This document shows positions 8,550 through 17,444 of a DNA stretch of 64,000 nt, in pieces. The translations under genes were made by a program, and so were the position numbers. Origin of the DNA: Lentisphaeria bacterium UBA4640. Lineage in GTDB: Bacteria; Verrucomicrobiota; Lentisphaeria; Victivallales; UBA1829. The stretch spans positions 133,568 to 197,567 of the forward strand of contig DHMO01000045.1 in assembly GCA_002405835.1 (NCBI GenBank). Direction: 5' to 3'. How positions within the stretch are numbered: the stretch's first letter is position 1; every line of letters begins with the position of its first letter. The notes beneath the pieces are model-generated. The model saw only the letters and a list, made by a program, of their open reading frames with translations. It made no database searches and was not told the origin of the DNA.

Positions 8550-9377
8550 TTATCGGAAGGGATGCGCACGGAATTCGCCGGGAGACTGTCCGGTTTCGCG
8601 TCGGAAACAACGGCAGAAGTATTGAACGGTGGAAAAACCGGAGGTGAACGCTGCTTCTTCCACACTGGCTCCGCTGAGAAGAACATTCTGCGCGCAGGCC
8701 AGGCGGAGTGTGTTTAGATAACGCATCGGCGCAAAGCCGGTCGCTTCGCTGAAACGGACGGAAAAGCGGCTCTCAGAAAGTCCGGCGGCGGATGCAATGT
8801 CTTTCACTCCAATTGGTTCCGCAAAATGTTCCTCCATGAATTCGAGTGCTTTCTGAATAACGGGGGAGACGCTGACCGGCGGTTCCGGGGGAAGACCGGA
8901 AAGAGCATTTGCAATAAAGAATATCGCCAGAGCGCAATTCCATGTTCCGCAATAAGCAGCATCGGGTTGTGTGTGCTGCATGAAGTCGGAATAAATCTGC
9001 CGGAGGCGTTCGGAATCCATGTCTCCGGAGATGGCAGTTTTCCGCTGGAGATTGAAGCGTCCGGCAAACTCCGGCATGAGGTCTGCTGGAAAACGGCGGA
9101 AGAAGATCTGAATGGCACAGGCCGTTTGTGAATCGCTTCCGGCATCGTGGCGGAGACCGGGTGCCATGAGGACCCATTCTCCCGGACGGACATGCACGGT
9201 TGTCTGTTCTGTACGGAAGCGGAATTCGCCCTTCAGCGATGCGGTCAGCTGCCATGCCGGATGACGGTGCATGGAAGTCTGGTAGGGCGCCGTATAGCGC
9301 AGTGCCTGAAACCAGAGCCACGGTTCAGGGAGTCGGACGGCATGCTGTTCTTCCGGCTGTGTCGGGGTGGCTTGCAT
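8550..9377 (-). CDS. AraC family transcriptional regulator
   Basis: 275 residues from the ATG at 9377, which shares one base with the stop of the upstream FAD dehydrogenase (TGATG), implying translational coupling; the longer frame would start with an arginine-rich shadow peptide. The N-terminal ~160 residues form an AraC-type cupin (HRHPAWQL, RPGEWVLMAPGLRH), the last ~100 residues two helix-turn-helix units (VKDIASAAGLSESRFSVRF, VEEAAFTSGFSTVQYFCRCF). Effector unknown. The SDR gene downstream with its own promoter is the most likely target. Confidence 0.88.
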   Translation of the reverse strand: MQATPTQPEEQHAVRLPEPWLWFQALRYTAPYQTSMHRHPAWQLTASLKGEFRFRTEQTTVHVRPGEWVLMAPGLRHDAGSDSQTACAIQIFFRRFPADLMPEFAGRFNLQRKTAISGDMDSERLRQIYSDFMQHTQPDAAYCGTWNCALAIFFIANALSGLPPEPPVSVSPVIQKALEFMEEHFAEPIGVKDIASAAGLSESRFSVRFSEATGFAPMRYLNTLRLACAQNVLLSGASVEEAAFTSGFSTVQYFCRCFRRETGQSPGEFRAHPFR

Positions 9378-10936
9378 CAGACGGTCAGCATTTTTTCCGC
9401 AAGGCGTATGCCGTCGATGGCGGCGGAGACGATTCCGCCCGCCATGCCGCCGCCTTCGCCGCCGAGCCAAAGTCCGGGCATCGAACTGGCGAGTGTCTCC
9501 GGATTGCGCAGGAAACGGACCGGACTTGAGACGCGGGTTTCCATTCCGATGAGCAGACCGTGTCGGATGAAGCCCGGAGCGAGCCGGTCGAATCTGCGCA
9601 GGGCGTTCGCAAGTGCTGTGCGGGTCGGTTCCGGAACAAGATTGTCGAGCCGCGACTGACGCAGACCGAGCCGATAACTGGATTCATGCGGAAGACGTCC
9701 GGACTTGCACTCGAGAAAGTCGCGTGCATTCTGAGCCGGACACGTGTAGTTTCCGCCGCCTTTTTCAAAGAGCGAGGCTTCGAGTCCGCGCAGGAATGCG
9801 AACGCTTCCGCCGGAGTTGCAAAGAGATCTGGGGGAAGAGTTGAGACGATTGCGGAGTTCGCGAATTTGCCGCTGCGCGCGGATTCGCTCATGCCGTTTG
9901 TCGCGAGCGTTCCCTCTTCGCAGGTTGCGGGAATGATTTCGCCGCCGGGGCACATGCAGAAACTTGTTGCGCCGGGGATGGCGTCGGTTCCGTGAGTGGA
10001 GAAGAGGTATTCCGCCGCTCCGAGCGCGGGGCAGGGCGTTTCCATGCCGTACTGGATGTGGTTGATGAATGATTGCGGATGTTCAATGCGGCAGCCGAGC
10101 TGGAAGCCTTTCATCTGGAATGCGAGCTGTTTTGTGAGCGTTTCGATGAGCGGTCTTGCACTGTGTCCGCATGCAATGAGCGCGGCTGGTGCTTCGATAC
10201 GCGTTCCGTCCGCAAGATGCACGGCGCGGAAGCGGTCTCCGCCTTCGATCCGCTCCACTTTGGAATCCCAGAGGAATTTTCCGCCGAGCGAGATGATTCG
10301 TTCGCGGATTGCGGCAATCACTGCAGGGAGACGGTCCGACCCGATGTGCGGATGCGCATAATAAAGAATTTCCGGCTGAGCACCGGCGCGGACAAATTCG
10401 TTCAGAACGTATGCGCCGCGCGGGTCGCGCACGCGGGTGTAGAGCTTGCCGTCCGACCAGGTTCCCGCGCCGCCTTCTCCGAAGAGAAGATTGCTTTCCG
10501 GATTGAGGCTGCGCGAGGCAAAGAAGGCTTCGATATCCTCCTTGCGCCGGGAAACGTCGCGCCCGCGTTCGAGAATGACGGGTTCCGCTCCGGCTTCGGC
10601 GAGAATGAGGGCGGCGAAGAGTCCTGCCGGCCCCGCGCCGATGACGAGCGGATGTTTCAGTTTCGATTTGTTTTCCGGGAGCAGCGGAGCCGGAGGCGGT
10701 TCAACAGATTCCACTTTCCGCTTAGGGAGAACTCCGTCGCGGATTTCCGCCGTGACCTGATAAAGAATTTTCACGAGCGGTTTCTTGCGGGCATCCAGAC
10801 TCCGTTTTGTAATTTTATAGCCGAGAATATCGGAGGCGGAAACGCCGCAGGCGGTTGCGACATGCGGTGTGAGAACTTCGTCCGCGTTTGCGGGAAGGGA
10901 GCGTGCATCAAGTTCGAAACGGATTCCGGCTTTCAT
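9377..10936 (-). CDS. NAD(P)/FAD-dependent dehydrogenase (COG2509 type)
   Basis: 519 residues. After an N-terminal ~95-residue domain typical of this family comes the dinucleotide fold VIGAGPAGLFAAL (residues ~98-110) with the acidic VILERGRDVSRR that binds the FAD ribose; GEGGAGTWSDGKLYTR lies near residue 150 and GLWLGGEGGGMAGGI near the C-terminus closes the FAD site. Broadly conserved, catalytic role unknown; often described as an uncharacterised FAD-dependent dehydrogenase. Embedded in the translation-related operon immediately behind the release-factor-like gene (3-bp gap) and overlapping the AraC start. Confidence 0.85.
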   Translation of the reverse strand: MKAGIRFELDARSLPANADEVLTPHVATACGVSASDILGYKITKRSLDARKKPLVKILYQVTAEIRDGVLPKRKVESVEPPPAPLLPENKSKLKHPLVIGAGPAGLFAALILAEAGAEPVILERGRDVSRRKEDIEAFFASRSLNPESNLLFGEGGAGTWSDGKLYTRVRDPRGAYVLNEFVRAGAQPEILYYAHPHIGSDRLPAVIAAIRERIISLGGKFLWDSKVERIEGGDRFRAVHLADGTRIEAPAALIACGHSARPLIETLTKQLAFQMKGFQLGCRIEHPQSFINHIQYGMETPCPALGAAEYLFSTHGTDAIPGATSFCMCPGGEIIPATCEEGTLATNGMSESARSGKFANSAIVSTLPPDLFATPAEAFAFLRGLEASLFEKGGGNYTCPAQNARDFLECKSGRLPHESSYRLGLRQSRLDNLVPEPTRTALANALRRFDRLAPGFIRHGLLIGMETRVSSPVRFLRNPETLASSMPGLWLGGEGGGMAGGIVSAAIDGIRLAEKMLTV

Positions 10937-10939
10937 TTT

Positions 10940-11428
10940 TCACCTTTGCGGAGGACGGAGCGGCGGGAGAGCATGCGCGTTCCGCATGTTGTTTGCTTCG
11001 ATCCAGAGGGCGGGATCGCGGTACAGAATCTTTGTGAGTTTGGTGGCGCTGACGTCCAGCATCAGCGCGGTTTCTTTGAGATCGCAGCTGTGCGCGGAAA
11101 ATGCATCGAGCAGTTTTGCGGCGAAGAGCGGATAGGCATCGTTTTTCAGCGAGGTGACCGGTTCGCCGATCCGGAACGCCGGGTCGGCTTCCGAACGGAT
11201 TGTGAGCGCAATTTTCATGCGGAGCATTTTCAGCGCCAGCCGGCGGTTTTCGTGCTGGCTCCGGCTTTCGGCGCAGGAGACAGTTACGCCGCTCGGTGCA
11301 TGTGTCAGGCGCACGGCGGACGAGGTCTTGTTGACCTTCTGTCCGCCGTTGCCGGACGCCTTGTGAAAGTCGAGCGTGCAGTCGCGCGCCAGCGCGTCAT
11401 CGGCAGCCGAGAGCCAGTCGTTGCGCAT
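10940..11428 (-). CDS. Peptide chain release factor-like protein (GGQ domain)
   Basis: 162 residues. Residues ~18-75 form the RF-1 catalytic domain with the GGQ loop (SGNGGQKVNKTSSAVRL) and the following ESRSQHENRRLALKML helix. The codon-recognition domains of RF1/RF2 are absent, so it resembles ribosome-rescue peptidyl-tRNA hydrolases (ArfB/PrfH class). It does not end in the short lysine/arginine-rich ArfB tail: the C-terminal ~60 residues include a helix-turn-helix-like LKETALMLDVSATKLTKIL. Start and der stop overlap (TGATG). Probably hydrolyses peptidyl-tRNA on stalled ribosomes; how it recognises them is unclear. Confidence 0.8.
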   Translation of the reverse strand: MRNDWLSAADDALARDCTLDFHKASGNGGQKVNKTSSAVRLTHAPSGVTVSCAESRSQHENRRLALKMLRMKIALTIRSEADPAFRIGEPVTSLKNDAYPLFAAKLLDAFSAHSCDLKETALMLDVSATKLTKILYRDPALWIEANNMRNAHALPPLRPPQR

Positions 11429-12885
11429 CAGTCCTCATCCTCTTCGGGGCGGTCGATGCGGTAGGGGCGGATGCGCTGGTTCTTTTTGCCCTTGCGCTTG
11501 TCGACTTTCGGGAAGACGAGTTCGCGGCGTTTGCGTTCCTTGAATTCGAGACGGACGGGGAGTCCGGAGAATGCGAACGCTTTTGTGATGTATTTTTCGA
11601 GGTAGACCTTGTAGTTGTCCGGGCAGAGCTTCGGGTCGTTGACGAACAGCTGGAAGGTCGGCGGCGGGTTCGCGATCATGGTTCCGTAGTAGACCTTGAA
11701 CGGTTTTGTGCCGATGACCTGCGGCGAAGTCTTTTCGAACGCATCTTCGAGAACGCGGTTGACCATTGCCGTGGAGATGCGGATCGCCATCTGGGCGCGC
11801 AGTTCGGCGATGACCTGGTAGAGTTCCTGAAAGTTGTAACCTGTTTTCGCGCAAGTGAATACAACTGGGGCAAACGACATATGCGGGAGGGTGTAGCGGA
11901 TTTCTTCCAGTACATTTTTCATTTTGAGTCCGGAGCATTCATCCCACTTGTTCGAGACGATGATGACGGGCTTGCCGGAGTCGACGATCATGCGGGCGAT
12001 TGTCTTGTCCTGCGAGGTCGCGCCGGTCTGGCTGGATTCAATCACAAACAGAATGATGTCGCTGTTCTTGAGAGTCTCTTCGGCGCGCATGGAGCTGTAA
12101 CGTTCCACTGCGCCGTCGACTTTGGAGCGCTTGCGCAGTCCGGCGGTGTCAACGAGAAGCGCGGGGACCTGTTCATCGCCGCAGTTGAGTGTGAATTCCA
12201 CGTCGATGGAGTCGCGAGTGGTTCCGGCGACATCGCTGACAATGACGCGTTCTTCCCCGAGGAGTTTGTTTACGAGCGAGGATTTTCCGACGTTAGGTCT
12301 GCCGAGCACCGCGATTTTAAGGCGGGGCAGGGCGTGTTCCGGGGCGGAGACATCGAAGTCGCGCAGAGCTTCGCTCATCAGAGCGGGGATGCCGCGGCGG
12401 TGAAGCGAGGAGACTTCAAAGACCTGCTGGAAGCCGAGCCGGTCGAACTCGTGGATGTGCGGAGTCGCAATGTCGCCGTCAACTTTGTTGATGACGAGAA
12501 TGACGGGCTTTCCGGTGGAGCGGAGGCGCAGAGCGACTTCCTCATCAAGTCCGGTCAGACCGCTGGTGACGTCGACGACGAAGAAGATGACATCGGAGTC
12601 GGCGATGGCGACTTCGACCTGTTTTTCAATGGATTGATCCCAGAAATCGACTCCGCGTTTTTCACCTTTTCCCATGCCGAGACCGCCGGTGTCGACGAGG
12701 CGGAAACGGCGGCCGTTTGCAACTCCGGTTGAGGAGACGCGGTCACGGGTTACGCCGCTGTCAAAGTGGACAATCGCCTGGCGTTTTTTGAGAATGGAAT
12801 TGAAAAGCGAGGATTTTCCGACGTTGGGTCTGCCGACGATGGCAATGGTCGGCAGCGTATTTGTCTGAGTCTGCTGTTCACTCAT
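11428..12885 (-). CDS. der: Ribosome biogenesis GTPase Der (EngA)
   Basis: 485 residues, typical for Der. Two tandem GTPase domains are clear: first P-loop IVGRPNVGKSSLF with DTGG and NKVD, second AVLGRPNVGKSSLV with DTAGLRKRSK and NKWDE, followed by the C-terminal KH-like domain. Der is essential for 50S subunit assembly. The ATG at 12885 is chosen because AAGGA lies 8 nt upstream; the ATG six bases earlier is only 2 nt from that site. The start overlaps the small membrane-protein gene by 8 bases, and the stop overlaps the release-factor-like start. Confidence 0.96.
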   Translation of the reverse strand: MSEQQTQTNTLPTIAIVGRPNVGKSSLFNSILKKRQAIVHFDSGVTRDRVSSTGVANGRRFRLVDTGGLGMGKGEKRGVDFWDQSIEKQVEVAIADSDVIFFVVDVTSGLTGLDEEVALRLRSTGKPVILVINKVDGDIATPHIHEFDRLGFQQVFEVSSLHRRGIPALMSEALRDFDVSAPEHALPRLKIAVLGRPNVGKSSLVNKLLGEERVIVSDVAGTTRDSIDVEFTLNCGDEQVPALLVDTAGLRKRSKVDGAVERYSSMRAEETLKNSDIILFVIESSQTGATSQDKTIARMIVDSGKPVIIVSNKWDECSGLKMKNVLEEIRYTLPHMSFAPVVFTCAKTGYNFQELYQVIAELRAQMAIRISTAMVNRVLEDAFEKTSPQVIGTKPFKVYYGTMIANPPPTFQLFVNDPKLCPDNYKVYLEKYITKAFAFSGLPVRLEFKERKRRELVFPKVDKRKGKKNQRIRPYRIDRPEEDED

Positions 12886-13201
12886 GGTCATGTTCCTTAT
12901 TTTTGCCGCCGCTCCGGAGACCGTCCGCAATGCAGATGATCCAGACAAGGAGAAGGAGTCCGAAGCTGGCGAAAACGTTTACGAGGTTGATCTTGTATTC
13001 CGCCGCACTGCCGGGATCCTCAATGAGTTCCCGGATCATGGCGAACAGCGGCGCAAAGACAAAGTAGACGCCGAGAAGGAAGAATGCGACTGCGAGCAGC
13101 ATCATGACGCCGCCCGCGAGCCATCGCCCGGAAACGATCTGTCCCAGACCCGGCAGAGCCAGGTTCAGGGTCAGGACAAGTCCTTTTCCGGGCTTCTTCA
13201 C
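12878..13201 (-). CDS. Small two-helix membrane protein
   Basis: 107 residues starting at GTG with GAGGA 5 nt upstream. The N-terminus reads LALPGLGQIVSGRWLAGG, the turn seen in DUF5683/DUF6677-type small membrane proteins, followed by a hydrophobic helix (about 32-55), a polar stretch and a second helix (about 75-93), ending in a charged KNKEHDHE tail. Function unknown. It lies between pheT and der (8-bp gap to pheT), so it is co-expressed with translation genes. Confidence 0.7.
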   Translation of the reverse strand: MKKPGKGLVLTLNLALPGLGQIVSGRWLAGGVMMLLAVAFFLLGVYFVFAPLFAMIRELIEDPGSAAEYKINLVNVFASFGLLLLVWIICIADGLRSGGKNKEHDHE

Positions 13202-13209
13202 TTTATTCC

Positions 13210-15615
13210 TCAGCGCAGCTCCACGCCGAGACCGTGTTCCAGTTTCGCGCGGAGTTTTTCATGTGCTTTGTTGACTTCATCATCTGTGAGCGTGCGTTCC
13301 TGGCTGCGGAAGGTCAGCGAGTAGGCCATGCTCTTCTTGCCGTTCATCGACTCGTTCGTGAAGATATCGAAGAGCTGGACGTCGACAAGGTTCGGCACTT
13401 TGGCGCGTTTGATGAAGGTGACGACTTTCTCGTTCTCCATGTCGGCGGGCGCAAGAAACGCCACGTCGCGCGTGGTGGACGGGAACTGGGAGATCGGCTT
13501 GTAGTAGACCGGCTTTCTGGAGGCTGTCAGCAGGTTCGCCAGCTGGAAGACTGCCATATAGAGCGGGGTCTGGAGACGCATTCCCTTGACGAGGGATGCG
13601 TGGATTCTGCCGAAGACGCCGGCGCGCTTGCCGTCGAGCACGAGCTCGGCGCATTCGCCTTTGGCAAAACGCTTGTCGTCACACGGCTTGATCGTGTAGT
13701 TCGGATTGCCGCGTTCTTCAAGGAAGGTTTCGATGAGTCCTTTCAGATCAAAGAAATCATAGAGTTCGGAGCGTTCCTTTGAGAAACGTTCCGGATGGCG
13801 CTGTCCGGTGAGGGCGATAACGACTTCGCCGCGTTCTTCCGGATATTTTTCCGGATTTTTGCAGAAGCAGTTGCCGATTTCAAAGAGTGCAAGGTTTGTG
13901 TTTTTGCGGGAGACATTGCGCTTGACGGTCGCGAGCATTCCGCCGAGCAGCGAGGGCCGCATGATTGCAAGATCGAGGCTGATCGGATTGATCGGGGCAA
14001 CAAGATCCTCTTTCGTGAAATCATAATCGAGCAGCGCGGTCTTTTCATCGATCATGCTGGTTCCGAGGCATTCATAAAGTCCGGTGCTGACGAGTGCGTC
14101 GCGGACGGCTGCAACCGGAGCGAAGGTGTCGGCGGAGAAATCGGCGCATTTGACGGCGCGGACGGGAACATCGGGGATGTTGTCGAGTCCGTGGATGCGC
14201 GCCACTTCTTCCGCGAGGTCGGCTTCTTCGAGGACGTCGGCGCGGTAGGTCGGCGGAATCACATAGCAGGATTCTGCGTTGACCGGTTCGACTTCCATGC
14301 CGAGTTTCGAGAAGATTGTGGAGATTTCGAGATCGGAAACATCCATTCCGAGCAGGCTGCGGATCCGTGCATAGCGGCAGAGGATGCGCGGCTGTGCGGG
14401 CTGCGGTTCCGCGACGGAGACGAGGTCGGAAACCAGTTCGCCGCCGGCGAGTTCAAGGATCAGAGCCGCCGCGCGTGCGCTTGCCTTCTCAACCATGCCG
14501 ATATCGGCGCCGCGTTCGTAGCGGTGGGAGGCTTCGGAGGAGAGATTGAGTTTGGCGGAGGTCATGCGGACGCTTGTTTTGTTGAAGAACGCCGCCTCGA
14601 TGACGACCTCTTTGGTGGAATCGAGAACGCCGCTGTATTCGCCGCCCATGACACCCGCGATTGCGACCGGTTTTTCCGCGTCGGCGATGACGAGCATGTC
14701 GGGATTGAGATCATACTTTTTGCCGTCGAGCGCGGTGATGGATTCGTTCGCCGCGGCGCGGCGGACCACGATGCGGCCTTCTTTGAGGAGCGCGCGGTCG
14801 AAGACGTGGAGCGGGAGACCGAGTTCCAGCATCACGTAGTTGGTGATGTCGACGATGTTGTTGATTGCACGGATGCCGACCGCTTCAAGGCGTTTCTGCA
14901 TCCACTCCGGGCTCTCTTTGACTGTGACGCCGCGGATGACGCGTGCGGTGTACTTCGGGCAGAGATCGGGAGCTTCGACCTTGACGAGACTGGAGAAATC
15001 TTCGGAAACATGCGCTTCCGGAAGGTCGATCGCGGGGAACTTGAGCTCGCCGCCCTGGAGCGCGTAAACGTCGCGCGCAACACCCCAGTGGGAAAGCCAG
15101 TCGGGGCGGTTCTGGGTGAGTTCGAGCGAATAGACCGTGTCACCCTTGAACATGTCGGCGACGGACTGCCCGAGGGGAGTATCGGCGGGGAGAATCATCA
15201 GACCGTCATGGTCGTTGCTGAGTCCGAGTTCGCGAGCGCTGCACATCATGCCGAAAGATTCGACGCCGCGGAGTTTGCCTTTTCCAATGGTGAAATCCTT
15301 TCCGCCTTCGGGATCCTTGAAGGTTGTGCCGATGGTTGCGAGGGGAACGATGTTTCCGGCATCGCAGTTTGGAGCTCCGCAGACGATCTGGAGCGGTTCG
15401 CCCGTGCCCGGATCGACTTTGCAGATGGAAAGATGGTCGGAGTTCGGATGTTTTTCGCGGGAGAGAATCTTTGCGGTGACGACACCCTGCGGAACGGTTG
15501 CGGTCGAGATGATTTCTTCGACTTCGAGACCTGCGCGGGTCAGGGTCGCCGCCAGTTCCTCCGGCGAGGAATTGAGCGTGATATAATCGGAAAGCCAGTT
15601 GAGTGAAATCTGCAT
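13210..15615 (-). CDS. pheT: Phenylalanine--tRNA ligase beta subunit
   Basis: 801 residues, a full-length bacterial PheT. Visible in order: N-terminal EMAP/OB tRNA-binding domain (KHPNSDHLSICKVDPG, QIVCGAPN), B3/B4 editing domain, B5 domain, catalytic-core-like region and a C-terminal anticodon-binding ferredoxin-like domain (QFPSTTRDVAFL). With PheS it forms the alpha2-beta2 enzyme charging tRNA-Phe. AAAGGAG precedes the ATG by 7 nt; 24 bp behind pheS. Confidence 0.97.
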   Translation of the reverse strand: MQISLNWLSDYITLNSSPEELAATLTRAGLEVEEIISTATVPQGVVTAKILSREKHPNSDHLSICKVDPGTGEPLQIVCGAPNCDAGNIVPLATIGTTFKDPEGGKDFTIGKGKLRGVESFGMMCSARELGLSNDHDGLMILPADTPLGQSVADMFKGDTVYSLELTQNRPDWLSHWGVARDVYALQGGELKFPAIDLPEAHVSEDFSSLVKVEAPDLCPKYTARVIRGVTVKESPEWMQKRLEAVGIRAINNIVDITNYVMLELGLPLHVFDRALLKEGRIVVRRAAANESITALDGKKYDLNPDMLVIADAEKPVAIAGVMGGEYSGVLDSTKEVVIEAAFFNKTSVRMTSAKLNLSSEASHRYERGADIGMVEKASARAAALILELAGGELVSDLVSVAEPQPAQPRILCRYARIRSLLGMDVSDLEISTIFSKLGMEVEPVNAESCYVIPPTYRADVLEEADLAEEVARIHGLDNIPDVPVRAVKCADFSADTFAPVAAVRDALVSTGLYECLGTSMIDEKTALLDYDFTKEDLVAPINPISLDLAIMRPSLLGGMLATVKRNVSRKNTNLALFEIGNCFCKNPEKYPEERGEVVIALTGQRHPERFSKERSELYDFFDLKGLIETFLEERGNPNYTIKPCDDKRFAKGECAELVLDGKRAGVFGRIHASLVKGMRLQTPLYMAVFQLANLLTASRKPVYYKPISQFPSTTRDVAFLAPADMENEKVVTFIKRAKVPNLVDVQLFDIFTNESMNGKKSMAYSLTFRSQERTLTDDEVNKAHEKLRAKLEHGLGVELR

Positions 15616-15639
15616 TTGAATGCTCCTTTCGGAATGGGG

Positions 15640-16659
15640 TTAGAACTGCTCGAGGAAGCGGACGTCGTTTTCAGAGAAGAGGCGGAGATCCTCGATGCGG
15701 TGCTTGATCATCGTGAGACGCTCGATGCCCATGCCGAAGGCGAACCCCTGGCAGGTTTCCGGATCGTAGCCGACGTTGCGGAGCACATTCGGGTTGACCA
15801 TTCCGGCGCCGACGCACTCAATCCAGCCGGAGTTCTTGCAGACTTTGCAGCCTTTTCCGCCGCACATTACGCAGGTGAAGTCGCACTCCACGCTGGGTTC
15901 GGTGAACGGGAAGAAGCTGGGGCGCATACGGACTTTCACGCCTTCGCCGAAGAATTCGGAAGCGAACGCCATGAGCGTGCTTTTGAGGTCGGCAAGGGAG
16001 ACGTTGGTGTCAATGTAAAGTCCTTCGATCTGATGGAAATAAACGCCGTGGGTTGCATCCGGGGTGTCGCGGCGGTAACAGCGGCCCGGAGCGACGATGC
16101 GGACAGGCGGTTTGTTTGCGAGCATCGTGCGGATCTGAACGGGGGAGGTGTGGGAGCGCATGATGCGGCCGTCCTCGAAATAGAAGGTGTCGACCATGCT
16201 GCGGGAGGGGTGGTCGGCGGGGGCGTTGAGGGCGTCGAAGTTGTTGAAAACAGTTTCGATTTCCGGACCGCTGGTGGCGATGAAGCCCATGCGGCGGAAG
16301 ATGTTGCAGCACTCGTCAAAAGTCTGGCAGACGGGGTGTTTGCGTCCGGCGTGCCATTTGCGTCCGGGGAGAGTGACGTCGATTTTTTCAGCGGCGTTTT
16401 CCTCGACGGAATCGGCGATGCGGTTTTTAGCCTCTTCAATTTTGGCGAGCAGAGTCTGTTTCGCCACATTGAAGGCTTTTCCGACGACCGGTTTCTGATC
16501 GGCGGGGACTTTGCCCATGAGGGGACCCAGGGCGGTAAACGCACCGTTTCGTCCGACGGTTTTCGTGCGGACGGCTTCGACGTCGTTTTCGGTTTTCGCG
16601 GAAGCAAGAGCGGTCTCGGCATCCGTGACGATGGCTTGAATTTGATCCAGCAATTCCAT
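15640..16659 (-). CDS. pheS: Phenylalanine--tRNA ligase alpha subunit
   Basis: 339 residues from the ATG at 16659 (GAAGGA 7 nt upstream; a TTG five codons earlier overlaps that site). After an N-terminal coiled coil comes the class II core: motif 2 HTSPVQIRTM and RCYRRDTPDATH, motif 3 GFAFGMGIERLTM. It activates phenylalanine and pairs with PheT. A rho-independent terminator lies between rplT and this gene, so pheST may be partly independent of the thrS promoter or controlled by read-through. Confidence 0.97.
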   Translation of the reverse strand: MELLDQIQAIVTDAETALASAKTENDVEAVRTKTVGRNGAFTALGPLMGKVPADQKPVVGKAFNVAKQTLLAKIEEAKNRIADSVEENAAEKIDVTLPGRKWHAGRKHPVCQTFDECCNIFRRMGFIATSGPEIETVFNNFDALNAPADHPSRSMVDTFYFEDGRIMRSHTSPVQIRTMLANKPPVRIVAPGRCYRRDTPDATHGVYFHQIEGLYIDTNVSLADLKSTLMAFASEFFGEGVKVRMRPSFFPFTEPSVECDFTCVMCGGKGCKVCKNSGWIECVGAGMVNPNVLRNVGYDPETCQGFAFGMGIERLTMIKHRIEDLRLFSENDVRFLEQF

Positions 16660-16736
16660 ATCTGTTTCCTTCAAATTGAGTTCAGCTGTTTTCAGAAGGG
16701 CTCGTGACCGGGCGCTTTTGAAAGCAGCGGAAATAC

Positions 16737-16772
16737 AAAAAAGCGCGGAACTCTTCTGGAAAGAGCCCGCGC
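16737..16772 (-). terminator. Rho-independent terminator between rplT and pheS
   Basis: On the minus strand GCGCGG + CTCTT pairs with AAGAG + CCGCGC (small internal bulge, 5-nt loop), directly followed by TTTTTT. It starts 30 bp after the rplT stop and ends 78 bp before pheS, so it either ends the thrS-rplT message or acts as an attenuator for pheST. Confidence 0.8.
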
Positions 16773-16801
16773 AAGGGTGTCTAACGTATCAGACGATTTT
16801 G

Positions 16802-17152
16802 TCAGCAGGCTGCTTTGGCTTTTTCGACCAGAGCAGTAAATGCCGCGGCGTCGTTGACAGCGAGGTCAGCGAGAACTTTGCGGTTCAGCGTGATTCCGGC
16901 CTTTTTGAGACCGTTGATGAACTTGCTGTAGTTCAGTCCCTGCTGGCGGCAGGCTGCGTTGATACGGATGGTCCAGAGACCTCTGTACTGACGCTTTTTC
17001 TGCTTGCGACCGACATAAGCGTGAGCATCCGCCTTGTCGATTGCATCATAAACGGTACGAATGCGCTTGGAACTCGCACCGTAGAAACCTTTGGCGCGCT
17101 CCAACGCTCTGTTACGGCGTTTTCTGGAAGGTACTGCACATGTAACTCTCAT
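16802..17152 (-). CDS. rplT: 50S ribosomal protein L20
   Basis: 116 residues, normal L20 length. The basic N-terminus (SRKRRNRALERAKGFYGASS) and the globular RRQYRGLWTIRINAACRQQGLNYS-type core (here beginning KKRQYRGLWTIRINAA) are diagnostic. L20 is essential for early 50S assembly and in several bacteria represses its own operon. GGAG precedes the ATG by 7 nt. It follows rpmI by 27 bp, as in most bacteria. Confidence 0.97.
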   Translation of the reverse strand: MRVTCAVPSRKRRNRALERAKGFYGASSKRIRTVYDAIDKADAHAYVGRKQKKRQYRGLWTIRINAACRQQGLNYSKFINGLKKAGITLNRKVLADLAVNDAAAFTALVEKAKAAC

Positions 17153-17179
17153 GATATATCTCCGTTTCTCTTGTTAGGC

Positions 17180-17377
17180 TCAGCCGTAGGGCAGAGCTTT
17201 CTTGATACGCTGATCCATGCAGGGCTGAAGGACTCCGTCTTTTCTCATCTGACGTTTTCTCTTTCCGCCTTTGCCGGTCATGAGGTGACGACGACCCGGC
17301 TTGGAGTACGTGTACTTGCCGGTTGCGGTGCGCTTGACGCGCTTTGCAATACTCTTTCTTGTTTTCAGCTTTGGCAT
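17180..17377 (-). CDS. rpmI: 50S ribosomal protein L35
   Basis: 65 residues, starting PKLKTRKSIAKRVKRTATGK and ending in the usual RIKKALPYG-type tail; size and basic composition match L35. AAAGGAG lies 6-7 nt before the ATG. It sits between infC and rplT in conserved order. The 79-bp gap to infC contains a hairpin that may be a regulatory site. Confidence 0.97.
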   Translation of the reverse strand: MPKLKTRKSIAKRVKRTATGKYTYSKPGRRHLMTGKGGKRKRQMRKDGVLQPCMDQRIKKALPYG

Positions 17378-17411
17378 CGTTTGGCTCCTTTCAGAGTGTT
17401 TGTTTTTTGCT

Positions 17412-17444
17412 CCGTAACGGCAGACGCCAATCAGCCGTTTCCGG
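17412..17444 (-). promoter_or_regulatory. Hairpin between infC and rpmI (possible L20 control site)
   Basis: Inverted repeat AACGGC (17416-17421) / GCCGTT (17434-17439), extendable by CCG/CGG on the outside. No T-run follows, so it is not a terminator. In E. coli, L20 binds the infC-rpmI region to repress rpmI-rplT; a similar role here is only a positional guess. Confidence 0.3.

Noticed and set aside
13795..15606. 603-codon plus-strand open frame opposite pheT
   Set aside because: Antisense to an unambiguous essential gene, without ribosome site or family motif.
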